Below are positions 46,813-54,590 of a DNA stretch of 64,000 nt, in pieces. Both the position numbers and the translations under genes were made by a program. The DNA lies in the NCBI RefSeq assembly GCF_027594785.1, contig NZ_CP075584.1, forward strand, positions 2,108,001-2,172,000, given 5' to 3'. The notes under the pieces were generated by a model, which worked only from the letters and a program-made list of their open reading frames with translations, was not told the DNA's origin and made no database searches. The stretch comes from Cryobacterium breve. GTDB taxonomy: Bacteria; Actinomycetota; Actinomycetes; Actinomycetales; Microbacteriaceae. How positions within the stretch are numbered: the stretch's first letter is position 1; the number at the start of each line of letters is the position of its first letter.

Positions 46813-47874
46813 CTATTTCGACCGCTCCGTCGAAAACTGTGTCCCCGGTCTGTAGTCATGCCGGGGTGCCGATCCGGGGGATCTGCGGATGAACCTCTGG
46901 CGGAATGCCGCCCAGTCCACCGTGTATAGCGCCACGCCGATGGCGAGGGCCGCGGCCTGCACGAGGGTGCGCACCGCGTAGGGCACGCCGAGCGACAGCA
47001 CGAACTGGTCGAGCTGGCTCAGGAACAACGCCGCGATGACCGTGGCGATGGGGTACCCGCGGCCGCCCAGTAACGACGTGCCGCCCAGCACGACGACCGC
47101 GACCGCCGGGAGCAGGTAGGCATCGCCCTGGAAGGCAGTGGGCTGGTTGGTGATGCCGGCGAGCAGGATGCCGGCCAGGCAGAACAGCAGCTGGGCCCAC
47201 ACGAAAGCGAGCGACTGGTGGATCGTCACGCGCAGGCCCGTCGCACGGGCAGTCAGCGGGTTCGCCCCGACGGCTTCGAACCGCCGCCCTGCCACCGTGC
47301 GCTTGACCATGACGGTCACGAGCGCGAGCGCGGCGAGGGCGAAGAAGGCCGAGTTCGGGATGCCCCAGGTCAGGCCGCCGGCGATTCCCGCCAGCAGGCT
47401 GGTGGTACTGCGCGGCGTTCCGCCGGAGATGCCCAGAACGGCCCCGAAGAGCAGTGCGTTCGTGCCCAGGGTGGCGATGATGGAGTTGAGTCCGAGACGA
47501 CCGACCATGAAGCCATTGAGCAGTCCGGCCCCGATCGCGTAGGCCAGCGCCAGAACGACCGCGGGTAACAACCTGCTGTTGTCGCCGTCCGGCTCGTGGC
47601 TCACGATCACGATGGCGAGCGATACTGCGCCGGGGATCGAGAGGTCGATGCCGCCTTGTTGCACGACGAGCATCTGGCCGAGGCCGACGATCGCGAGCAC
47701 GGCGGCGAAGGGGATCATCCCGAGAACGGCCCCGCCGGAGACGCTCGTCGGCGCGACCAGGGCGCAGACGACGAAGAGCAGCACCGTGGAGACGCCGACA
47801 GTGACGAATCCCTTAGAGACGACAAGTCGGGAAGTGAGTAGCTTCGCCGGTTCACGCACCGTTGCGTCGATCAT
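46813..47874 (-). CDS. Ribose-type ABC importer permease (RbsC-like)
   Basis: 353 residues from ATG 47874 (GGGAGAAAG upstream). About nine membrane helices; GLGQMLVVQQGGIDLSIPGA and [20 protein letters not shown] are the family's conserved loops. The second permease of the system is the fused one, so the importer is a heterodimeric channel with one free and one ATPase-linked half. First gene of the three-gene importer operon, divergent from a VOC gene. Confidence 0.9.
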   Translation of the reverse strand: MIDATVREPAKLLTSRLVVSKGFVTVGVSTVLLFVVCALVAPTSVSGGAVLGMIPFAAVLAIVGLGQMLVVQQGGIDLSIPGAVSLAIVIVSHEPDGDNSRLLPAVVLALAYAIGAGLLNGFMVGRLGLNSIIATLGTNALLFGAVLGISGGTPRSTTSLLAGIAGGLTWGIPNSAFFALAALALVTVMVKRTVAGRRFEAVGANPLTARATGLRVTIHQSLAFVWAQLLFCLAGILLAGITNQPTAFQGDAYLLPAVAVVVLGGTSLLGGRGYPIATVIAALFLSQLDQFVLSLGVPYAVRTLVQAAALAIGVALYTVDWAAFRQRFIRRSPGSAPRHDYRPGTQFSTERSK

Positions 47875-47933
47875 GCTTTCTCCCAACAATTCTCACCGGG
47901 CAACATCGATGTCACGCGCGGTGTGTTGAGCGT

Positions 47934-48102
47934 CACTTTACAAAAATCCTGAGCTGTTCACAAGTAGTTGCCGGTAACGATTCGAGAAACGGCAGGGCCG
48001 AGGTCCGTGGGAGTGCGATCGCCCCCGACAGCCGAGGACGGCGAACACCCGCGATCCGGGGGTCTGGCCCAGTGAACGGATGTGTAGTGACACTGTACAA
48101 AA
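47934..48102. promoter_or_regulatory. CACTGTACAAAA-type operators in the importer/VOC divergent promoter
   Basis: CACTTTACAAAA at 47934-47945 and AGTGACACTGTACAAAA at 48086-48102 flank the divergent promoters (gap 47875-48187, 313 bp, no gene). The second is the complement of TTTTGTACAGT at 41820-41830. The arrangement links importer, VOC gene, SDR operon and HIBADH-like gene into one regulon. Confidence 0.6.
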
Positions 48103-48187
48103 CGCGGCCGAGGCAGCAGAATGTGTCTCGAGTGACAGCAACACGACAGCGATCCGCAGCGCGGCGGGATACAGAGGAGAGAGTCAG

Positions 48188-48631
48188 ATGGCCTTCCAGG
48201 TTCTCGGAGTGCACCACGTCGGAGTGACGGTGCGCGACATGAAGCGTTCCTTCGAGTGGTATTCACGAATGTTCGGTCTCACTCCCGGGCCGGTCAGCGA
48301 GGGATCGGGCGAGGCCCTGTCGCGCAGCGTCCAGGTCGACGACGCCGCCCTGGCGTTCTCGATGATCATGATCGGGAACACCCGCTTGGAATTCCTCGAG
48401 TACCACCATCCGGAGGGGCGCGACTTCGATCGCAGCAATGGGGATGTCGGGAGCGCTCATGTGTGCCTCGAGGTGTCGGACCTCGACGCCGCATACCGGG
48501 ACCTGCTGGACAAGGGTGCGGTGTTCAACGCACCGCCCGTCACTCTCGATTCCGGCGCCCTGATCGGTTCGAAGTGGGCATACCTGCGCGACCCCGACGG
48601 CATCCAGCTGGAGATCTGGGAGTCGCCCTAG
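48188..48631 (+). CDS. VOC family protein
   Basis: 147 residues. FQVLGVHHVGVTVRDMKRSF, EFLEYHHPEGRDFD, GSAHVCLEVSDLDAAYRDLL and YLRDPDGIQLEIWESP give the two VOC modules with His/Glu metal ligands, closest in pattern to methylmalonyl-CoA-epimerase/lactoylglutathione-lyase-like proteins. AGAGGAGAGAG precedes ATG. Divergent from and probably co-regulated with the importer; it may epimerise or cleave a pathway intermediate. Confidence 0.85.
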   Translation: MAFQVLGVHHVGVTVRDMKRSFEWYSRMFGLTPGPVSEGSGEALSRSVQVDDAALAFSMIMIGNTRLEFLEYHHPEGRDFDRSNGDVGSAHVCLEVSDLDAAYRDLLDKGAVFNAPPVTLDSGALIGSKWAYLRDPDGIQLEIWESP

Positions 48632-48635
48632 TCGT

Positions 48636-48696
48636 CGCGAAAGCGGGTGAGCCGTCGGTATGGGCGCCGCGAAGCGACGATTCACCCGCTTCCGCG
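48636..48696. terminator. Long imperfect palindrome (family 2, copy B)
   Basis: CGCGAAAGCGGGTGAGCCGTCG pairs imperfectly with CGACGATTCACCCGCTTCCGCG-type sequence in the right arm. The right arm, read on the minus strand, contains AAGCGGGTGAATCGTCG, identical to the palindrome at 26511-26571. It follows the VOC stop by five bases. Confidence 0.65.
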
Positions 48697-48790
48697 GAGG
48701 GGAGACGACCCGCGTGTTCGTGACGAGAGCGGAAGCCAGTACTGTTCAAGTGTCGACCGGCACTAATGCCCGGCAGTGGGGGGAGCTTCG

Positions 48791-51352
48791 GTGCGCGTCA
48801 GCCGGGAGAGTCGGGTCGTTTCCGCGCTGGTCGCGCTCGTAGCACTCTCCTCCCTCGCCCGGTGGTACACGCTCGATCTCGCGGCCGCGGACGCCTTGCC
48901 GCACGACGTCATGAAGCCGACGACGATCGTCGGGCTCCTCCTCCTCGCGGTTGCGCTCGCCCTCGCCGATCGGCCCGCGGTGACGACCGGTGTCGGCTCC
49001 GTCGTGACGGTCATCGGCGCGCTGACCCTCGCCGAATACGTCTCCGGCCTAAGCCTCGGCGTCGACGTTCTTGTGCCGGGGCTTCGGCTCGGCGACTCGC
49101 CGCCGAGGATGGCGATCGGGACGGCCCTCTCCCTCGTGCTGCTCGGACTCGCCTTCTGTCTCCGTGGCATGGCGGGTGCCGCCGTCACTGCGGGCTTCGC
49201 CGTCCTCACCCTGTTGCTTGTGCTGCTCACGATCCTGAGCGCGGCCTACGGTGTCTCGGCCGTGAGCGACGCCGGCCGGCCACTGAATGTTTCCACCCTC
49301 TCCGTCCTTTCCGTGAGCGCGATCGCAGCGGCGATCCTGTTCGAACGGCCGGATCTCGGCCTGGTCGGCCTGGTCCGCGATCGCCGGAGCGCGGGCCGGT
49401 TGCTCAGAAGCGGTCTCCCGATCATCGTTCTCGGTCCGTTCGCCCTGGGTTGGCTGCGCCTCTGGGCCCAGCGGGAGGGCTGGTTCGACTCGGTCCTGGG
49501 CACGGCGTTGCTCGTCGCATCCACCATCGGACTCGTCCTCGGCATCGCCTGGATCGCGGCCGTGCGGCTGCGCGCACTCGACATCCAGCGCGACGGAGCG
49601 TTCTTCGCCCTCGCCGTGTCCAACGCAACCCTCGAGAGCGCGGTGCACGACCGCACCCGCGAGCTGTCCAGCACCGCCGAACGGCTGCACGCGCTCATCC
49701 GCATCGCGCCCGTCGGCATCGTGCAATTCGACGCCGACGGTGGTGTCGTCACGACCAACGAGCAGTGGATGCGGATCACCGGCTTGACCATCGAGGCGTC
49801 GCGGGGAGACGGCTGGGGCCGGAACATCCACGGTGACGACGCGGAGCGAGTGTTCGAAGCGTGGCGGAAGACCGTCTCGACCGGTGCAGCCTTTGAATCG
49901 ACGTTCCGGTTCCAGACCCTATCCGGTGAGGCGAAATGGGTGCAGGCGAGCGCCACCCGGATTCTGGACACGACCGGCACCACCGGCTACCTGCTGAGCG
50001 TCACCGACGTCACGGACGTGCGGGCGGCCGAGGCGCGCGTGGAGCACCTTGCGTTCCACGACCCCCTGACCGACCTGCCCAACCGCCTGCTCCTGCTCGA
50101 CCGTCTCGATCAGGCACTCCTCTTCGCTGCCCGGGCGCACCGCGGAGTCGGCGTGCTCTTCATCGACCTCGACCGCTTCAAGGTCGTCAACGACAGCCTC
50201 GGCCACCACGCCGGAGACGCGGTCCTTGTCCAGATCGCGACCCGGTTGCGCGCGGCGGTCCGGGCCTCGGACACGGTCGCCCGGATCGGCGGCGACGAGT
50301 TCGTCGTGCTCTGTCCCGACATCGGCACGGGAGCGGAGGCACGCCGGGTGGCAAAGGCGGTGCAGGCCGCGGTGTCCCTGCCCATTGAGATCGGCGACCA
50401 GACCGCGATGGTCGACACGAGCATCGGCATCGCCGTCAGCACGGGTGCCGAGGACGCCGAGACGCTGCTCCGGCAGGCCGACCAGGCGATGTACCTGGCG
50501 AAGGACCAGGGTCGCGCCCGGTACGAGGTGTTCAATGACGACCTGCGCAGTCGCATCCGCCGACGGGTCGACACGGAAATCGGGCTGCGTACCGCCGTCG
50601 GCCGCGGTGAGATCGAGACCTGGTACCAGCCGATCGTCGACTTGCAGCACCCGCGGGTGGCGGCGGCCGAGGCCCTGGCGCGCTGGCGGAGGCCGGGAAG
50701 CGGAATCGTCGCGCCTGGCGATTTCATTGCGATCGCCGAGGAGACCGGTCTGATCAAAGACATCGGCCGGACCGTGCTGCGGCAGGCATGTTCGGCGGCG
50801 ACCTCCCTCGATGCTGATCAGGCCGTCAGTGTCAACGTGTCCGCGCGACAGTTCGTGCGCTCGGACTTCGGCACCGTGGTGCGCCGTGCCCTCCTGGAAA
50901 CCGGGCTGGAACCGGGGCAGCTCTGGCTCGAGCTCACCGAGAGCGCCGTCATCGACGTGATGGATTCGGCGACGCGCACGTTCGACGAGAGCTGCGCGAT
51001 CTCGGCGTCCGCCTCGCGATCGATGACTTCGGGACCGGCTATTCTTCGTTCGCCCAGGCTCCGTTCGCTGGAGGTCGACCTGCTCAAGATCGACATGACC
51101 TTCATCGACGACCTTGTCTCGTCCGACCGGGACCAGGCGATCGTGCGGGGAATACTGCACCTGGCCGATTCCCTCGGACTCGACGTCGTCGCCGAGGGAA
51201 TCGAGACGCGCGAACAGCACGAACTTCTCCGCGAGATGGGCTGCCGCTACGGACAGCGTTATCTCTTCGCGCGTCCGCAGCCGGACATTTCGGGTGCTGT
51301 GCTCTGCCCAGACCGGCTCGACCGGGTCGCACCGGCGCCGAGCATTCCCTAG
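48791..51352 (+). CDS. Membrane PAS-GGDEF-EAL cyclic-di-GMP turnover protein
   Basis: The restored protein is 852 residues from GTG 48791 behind GGGGGAG. About eight membrane helices fill residues 10-255, then a PAS domain (ALIRIAPVGIVQFDADGGVV), an intact GGDEF (ARIGGDEFVVLCPD) and an EAL domain (AAAEALARWRRPGSG, LTESAV). Two breaks hit the EAL core: GAGAGCTG 50987-50994 (two extra bases; GAGCTG expected) and CAGGCTC 51055-51061 (one extra). They total three bases, so the frame recovers, but about 24 residues between are wrong as written. Corrected they read ELRDLGVRLAIDDFGTGYSS, the canonical motif. Both synthesis and hydrolysis of c-di-GMP look possible. Confidence 0.9.
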   Translation: MRVSRESRVVSALVALVALSSLARWYTLDLAAADALPHDVMKPTTIVGLLLLAVALALADRPAVTTGVGSVVTVIGALTLAEYVSGLSLGVDVLVPGLRLGDSPPRMAIGTALSLVLLGLAFCLRGMAGAAVTAGFAVLTLLLVLLTILSAAYGVSAVSDAGRPLNVSTLSVLSVSAIAAAILFERPDLGLVGLVRDRRSAGRLLRSGLPIIVLGPFALGWLRLWAQREGWFDSVLGTALLVASTIGLVLGIAWIAAVRLRALDIQRDGAFFALAVSNATLESAVHDRTRELSSTAERLHALIRIAPVGIVQFDADGGVVTTNEQWMRITGLTIEASRGDGWGRNIHGDDAERVFEAWRKTVSTGAAFESTFRFQTLSGEAKWVQASATRILDTTGTTGYLLSVTDVTDVRAAEARVEHLAFHDPLTDLPNRLLLLDRLDQALLFAARAHRGVGVLFIDLDRFKVVNDSLGHHAGDAVLVQIATRLRAAVRASDTVARIGGDEFVVLCPDIGTGAEARRVAKAVQAAVSLPIEIGDQTAMVDTSIGIAVSTGAEDAETLLRQADQAMYLAKDQGRARYEVFNDDLRSRIRRRVDTEIGLRTAVGRGEIETWYQPIVDLQHPRVAAAEALARWRRPGSGIVAPGDFIAIAEETGLIKDIGRTVLRQACSAATSLDADQAVSVNVSARQFVRSDFGTVVRRALLETGLEPGQLWLELTESAVIDVMDSATRTFDESCAISASASRSMTSGPAILRSPRLRSLEVDLLKIDMTFIDDLVSSDRDQAIVRGILHLADSLGLDVVAEGIETREQHELLREMGCRYGQRYLFARPQPDISGAVLCPDRLDRVAPAPSIP

Positions 51353-51404
51353 GACACCCGGGGAGTTCCGTATGGACCACCCCGGGCGAATTCCGCGGCT
51401 GAGC

Positions 51405-52394
51405 TCAGTAGCGCTGGGGAGCGGACGGTTCGTTGCCGAGGATCTCCTCGATCGCGGCGATCACTTCGTCGGTCAGGGCGGCCTTCGAGTCCAGGGCCGC
51501 GAGGTTGTCGGCCAGCTGCGCCCTCTTGCTCGCCCCCAGGATCACGGTCGACACCCGCGGGTTGCGCAGGCACCAGAGCAGCGCAAGGTGCGTCAACGGC
51601 AGCCCGGCATCCGAGGCGACGATCGCCAGTCTGCGGACCTTCTCGAGCTTGGCCTTCCCGGCTTCGGACTCCCACTCCGCCCTGAGCCACTCGTAGCCCG
51701 GGAGGTTCATCCGGCTGTCGGCGGGAACCCCGTCGTTGTACTTGCCGGTGAGGACCCCGGAAGCCAGCGGCGACCAGATGGTCGTGCCGAGCCCGACGGT
51801 GTCGTACAGCGGCAGGAACTCGCCCTCCACCTTGTCGCGCGAAAACATGTTGTACTGCGGCTGTTCCATGGTCGGCGGCGTGATGTGCAGGGCACGGGCG
51901 ACGGCGTGAGCCTCCGTGATCTGCTGCGCGCTCCACTCCGAGGTGCCCCAGTACAGCACCTTGCCCTGCGTGATCAGGTTGTGCATTGCCCAGACCGTCT
52001 CTTCGATGGGGGTGTCGATGTCCGGACGGTGACAGAAGTAGAGGTCGAGGTAATCCACCCGCAGGCGCTTGAGCGCGGCGTGGCACGCTTCGGTCACGTG
52101 CTTGCGCGACAGGCCTCGCTGCGTGGGCTTCGATCCGCCCCAGAAGACCTTCGACGACACGGCGTAGGAATCACGGTCCCAGCCGAGCTTCTCCAGCGCG
52201 GCCCCCATCAGCGCCTCCGATGCACCGGCTTCGTAGCCTTCGGCGTTGTCGAAGAAGTTGATCCCCGAGTCATAGGCGAGCGTCATCAACGCCAGCGCGT
52301 CGTCCTCGCGCACCTGCTTGCCGAACGTCACCCACGACCCGAGGGAGACCTCGCTGACCTGCAGTCCGGACTTACCCAAACGGCGATATTCCAT
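51405..52394 (-). CDS. Aldo/keto reductase, potassium-channel beta-subunit-like group
   Basis: 329 residues. The catalytic tetrad is visible: Asp and Tyr in FFDNAEGYEAGAS, Lys in AVSSKVFWGGSKP and His in YLDLYFCHRPDID. FWGGSKPTQRGLSRKHV and GTSEWSAQQITEA are typical of the YghZ/Kv-beta-like group. NADPH-dependent aldehyde or ketone reduction; physiological substrate unknown. Convergent with the c-di-GMP protein. Confidence 0.9.
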   Translation of the reverse strand: MEYRRLGKSGLQVSEVSLGSWVTFGKQVREDDALALMTLAYDSGINFFDNAEGYEAGASEALMGAALEKLGWDRDSYAVSSKVFWGGSKPTQRGLSRKHVTEACHAALKRLRVDYLDLYFCHRPDIDTPIEETVWAMHNLITQGKVLYWGTSEWSAQQITEAHAVARALHITPPTMEQPQYNMFSRDKVEGEFLPLYDTVGLGTTIWSPLASGVLTGKYNDGVPADSRMNLPGYEWLRAEWESEAGKAKLEKVRRLAIVASDAGLPLTHLALLWCLRNPRVSTVILGASKRAQLADNLAALDSKAALTDEVIAAIEEILGNEPSAPQRY

Positions 52395-52599
52395 GTTGAA
52401 TTCTTCTCTGTCGTGACCGGCCCGAACCCTGCGTCCTCTTGATTGCTACGTCCTCGCGATCGAGCCCTCACCTGAACACTACGGTCCGCGCCTGCACGGA
52501 TACTCCGCGCAGGCCTCCCGACGCCGGGGATACACTGTCGTCGTCGCGGGGGAGGCACGAGAAACCAGACAACGACTCTCCGGAAGGTACGGGACAGAC

Positions 52600-53721
52600 A
52601 TGCTGCACACAGACATCCCCAATCCAACGTCGATCCGCCAGCTGGCGGCAGTGCGGGAACCGTTCTGCGTGTCGATCTACCTGCCGACGAGTCCGGTTCC
52701 GACCGAATCCGAGCCGTCCCGGATCGAGCTCCGCAACCAGGTCGCGGCCGCGGCCAGGCAGCTCACGGAGGCCGGGGCGGGCCGGGCCGTCGTCGAAGAG
52801 CTCGAGGACGCGATCGCTGATCTCATCCAGGACCGCCAGTTCTGGTCCTATCTGTCGCGGTCGCTCGCGATCTTCCACTACTCGGGCCACCTGCAGACGT
52901 TTCGGGTGCCCAACGTGCTCCCCTCCGTGCTCGAAGTGGCCGATCGTCTGTACATCAAGCCCTTGCTCCGGGCGATCACCTTCCCCCAGACGGCGTTCGT
53001 TCTCGCCGTGTCGCAGAATGCGGCCCGGCTGGTCGAGGTCTCGCCAGACGCGGGTGCGTACGTCGTCGACGTGCCCGGCCTGCCCGCTGACGCGGCGAGC
53101 GCCGTCGGTCTCCCGTCGATCAGCGGCCGGTCTCCGTCCGGGCGCATCCAGGGCTCAGAGGGGCAGAAGGTACGCCTCGCCCAGTACTCCCGCTCGGTGG
53201 ATGCCGCGATCAGGCCACTCGTGACGGGTTCGGGCCTGCCGCTCATTCTGGCCACCGCGGAACCGTTGAACGGTATTTTCCGCGGTGTCAGCGCGTATCC
53301 CCTCCTCGCCGCCCCGACCATCGAAGGAAACCCCGACGAACGGACTCCCGAGGAGCTCGCGGCCGTCGCGCGTCCCGTGCTGGACAGGCTCTACGCCGCC
53401 CAGCTCGGCGAACTCACCGATCTGATCGAGGCCCGGTTCAACGAGGGCCGCGGCGCCACCGACCTCAGCGATATCGCCCGTGCCGCCACCTACGGCGCCA
53501 TCGACACCCTGGTCGTCGACATCGACCGGAGGATCCCGGGGTACGTCGACGAGGAATCCGGTGCGATCACCTTCGACGACGTCGACGACGCCCACAACTA
53601 CGGCGTCGTGGACGAGATCGCCCGCCGAGCCCTGCTCTCCGGAGCGCGAGTGCTCGCGGTCCGCGCCGACGACGTTCCCGGTGGCGGGCCGGCCGCGGCC
53701 ATCACCCGATTCGCCGTCTGA
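52600..53721 (+). CDS. Bacterial archaeo-eukaryotic release-factor-fold protein (baeRF family)
   Basis: 373 residues. FCVSIYLPTSPVPTESEPSR, RSLAIFHYSGHLQTFRVP, PLLRAITFPQTAFVLAVSQN and, at the end, ALLSGARVLAVRADDVPGGG with VVDEIARRALLSG follow the layout of baeRF/eRF1-like proteins, whose C-terminal part resembles L7Ae-like folds. The family is proposed to act on stalled ribosomes, tRNA or in stress conflict systems. No clear GGQ motif is seen. The subfamily assignment (baeRF11-like) is from memory of the pattern and tentative. GGAAGGTAC precedes ATG. Confidence 0.65.
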   Translation: MLHTDIPNPTSIRQLAAVREPFCVSIYLPTSPVPTESEPSRIELRNQVAAAARQLTEAGAGRAVVEELEDAIADLIQDRQFWSYLSRSLAIFHYSGHLQTFRVPNVLPSVLEVADRLYIKPLLRAITFPQTAFVLAVSQNAARLVEVSPDAGAYVVDVPGLPADAASAVGLPSISGRSPSGRIQGSEGQKVRLAQYSRSVDAAIRPLVTGSGLPLILATAEPLNGIFRGVSAYPLLAAPTIEGNPDERTPEELAAVARPVLDRLYAAQLGELTDLIEARFNEGRGATDLSDIARAATYGAIDTLVVDIDRRIPGYVDEESGAITFDDVDDAHNYGVVDEIARRALLSGARVLAVRADDVPGGGPAAAITRFAV

Positions 53722-53791
53722 AGAATTTCGCCACGCGCGTACTTTTCACTGATGCGGGAACATCCAAGGCTCCGGCCTCGTTGTCGCGATC

Positions 53792-54433
53792 ATGACAACT
53801 ATCGGAATCATCGGAGCAGGAAACATCGGCAGCCAGGTCGCCCGCAAGGCGATCGAGAGCGGCTACGACGTCGTGATCAGCAACTCTCGCGGCCCGGAGA
53901 CCCTCGCCGACCTCGTGGCCGAACTCGGCCCGAAGGCGACGGCCGGAACCGCCGTGCAGGCCGCGGAGGCCGCCGACGTCGCCGTCGTGACCGTGCCGCT
54001 CAAGGCATACGCGGACGTGCCCGTCGAGCCACTCGCCGGCAAGATCGTGATCGACACCAACAACTACTACTTCGAACGAGACGGCCACATCGAGGCCCTC
54101 GACAAGGGTGAGGCGACCGTGACCGGCATGCTGCAGGCGCACCTGCCCACCTCTCGCGTTGCGAAGGGCTTCAACCACATCATGGCCGTCGACATCACGG
54201 GAGACGCGCACCCGGCCGGCGACCCGGCGCGGCGCGCGCTGGCGACCGCGTCCGACTTCACGGATGCCTCAGATTTCGTCACGAAGCTGTATGACGAGTT
54301 CGGCTTCGATACCGTGAACATCGGCCCGCTCTCCGAGAGCTGGCGCGTCGAGCGCGACCGTCCCGCCTACGTCATCCGCCAGACCACCGCCGAGCTCGAG
54401 GCCAACCTCGCGAAGGCCCCGCGCACGGTCTGA
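53792..54433 (+). CDS. NADPH-dependent F420 reductase-like NAD(P)-binding protein
   Basis: 213 residues. TTIGIIGAGNIGSQVARKAI is the Rossmann motif; VVISNSRGPETLADLV, VVTVPLKAYADVPVEPLAGK and VIDTNNYY match the FNO/NADP_oxidoreductase (F420-binding) family. The C-terminal part is longer than in archaeal FNO. It may transfer hydride between NADPH and F420 or a flavin. Monocistronic; downstream lies the family 1 palindrome copy B. Confidence 0.85.
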   Translation: MTTIGIIGAGNIGSQVARKAIESGYDVVISNSRGPETLADLVAELGPKATAGTAVQAAEAADVAVVTVPLKAYADVPVEPLAGKIVIDTNNYYFERDGHIEALDKGEATVTGMLQAHLPTSRVAKGFNHIMAVDITGDAHPAGDPARRALATASDFTDASDFVTKLYDEFGFDTVNIGPLSESWRVERDRPAYVIRQTTAELEANLAKAPRTV

Positions 54434-54475
54434 CCGTCGGTCGGTCTCACTGTCGACCCAGCGGCATCCGCCCTG

Positions 54476-54538
54476 CCGCGAGAGCGGAGTTTTGGCCCTT
54501 AAACCCATGGTTTAAGGGCCAAAACTCCGCTCTCGCGG
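54476..54538. terminator. Long perfect palindrome (family 1, copy B) between convergent genes
   Basis: CCGCGAGAGCGGAGTTTTGG starts the left arm and the exact complement closes the right, with a CCATG-type loop. The CGAGAG and TTTTGGCCCTTAA blocks match copy A at 11264-11321, while the intervening CGGAG/CTCCG differs with compensation. Located between the F420-reductase-like gene and a convergent aldo/keto reductase gene. Confidence 0.8.
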
Positions 54539-54566
54539 CTACGGGCTACGGGCTACGGGCTACGGG
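54539..54566. repeat. Tandem heptamer repeat, 4 x CTACGGG
   Basis: Four perfect copies of CTACGGG, then degenerate ATGCGGG and CTGCGGG units, immediately beside the palindrome. Copy A of the same palindrome also has an adjacent short tandem repeat (11211-11260), so the association may be characteristic. Confidence 0.9.
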
Positions 54567-54590
54567 ATGCGGGCTGCGGGGTCCTGATCG

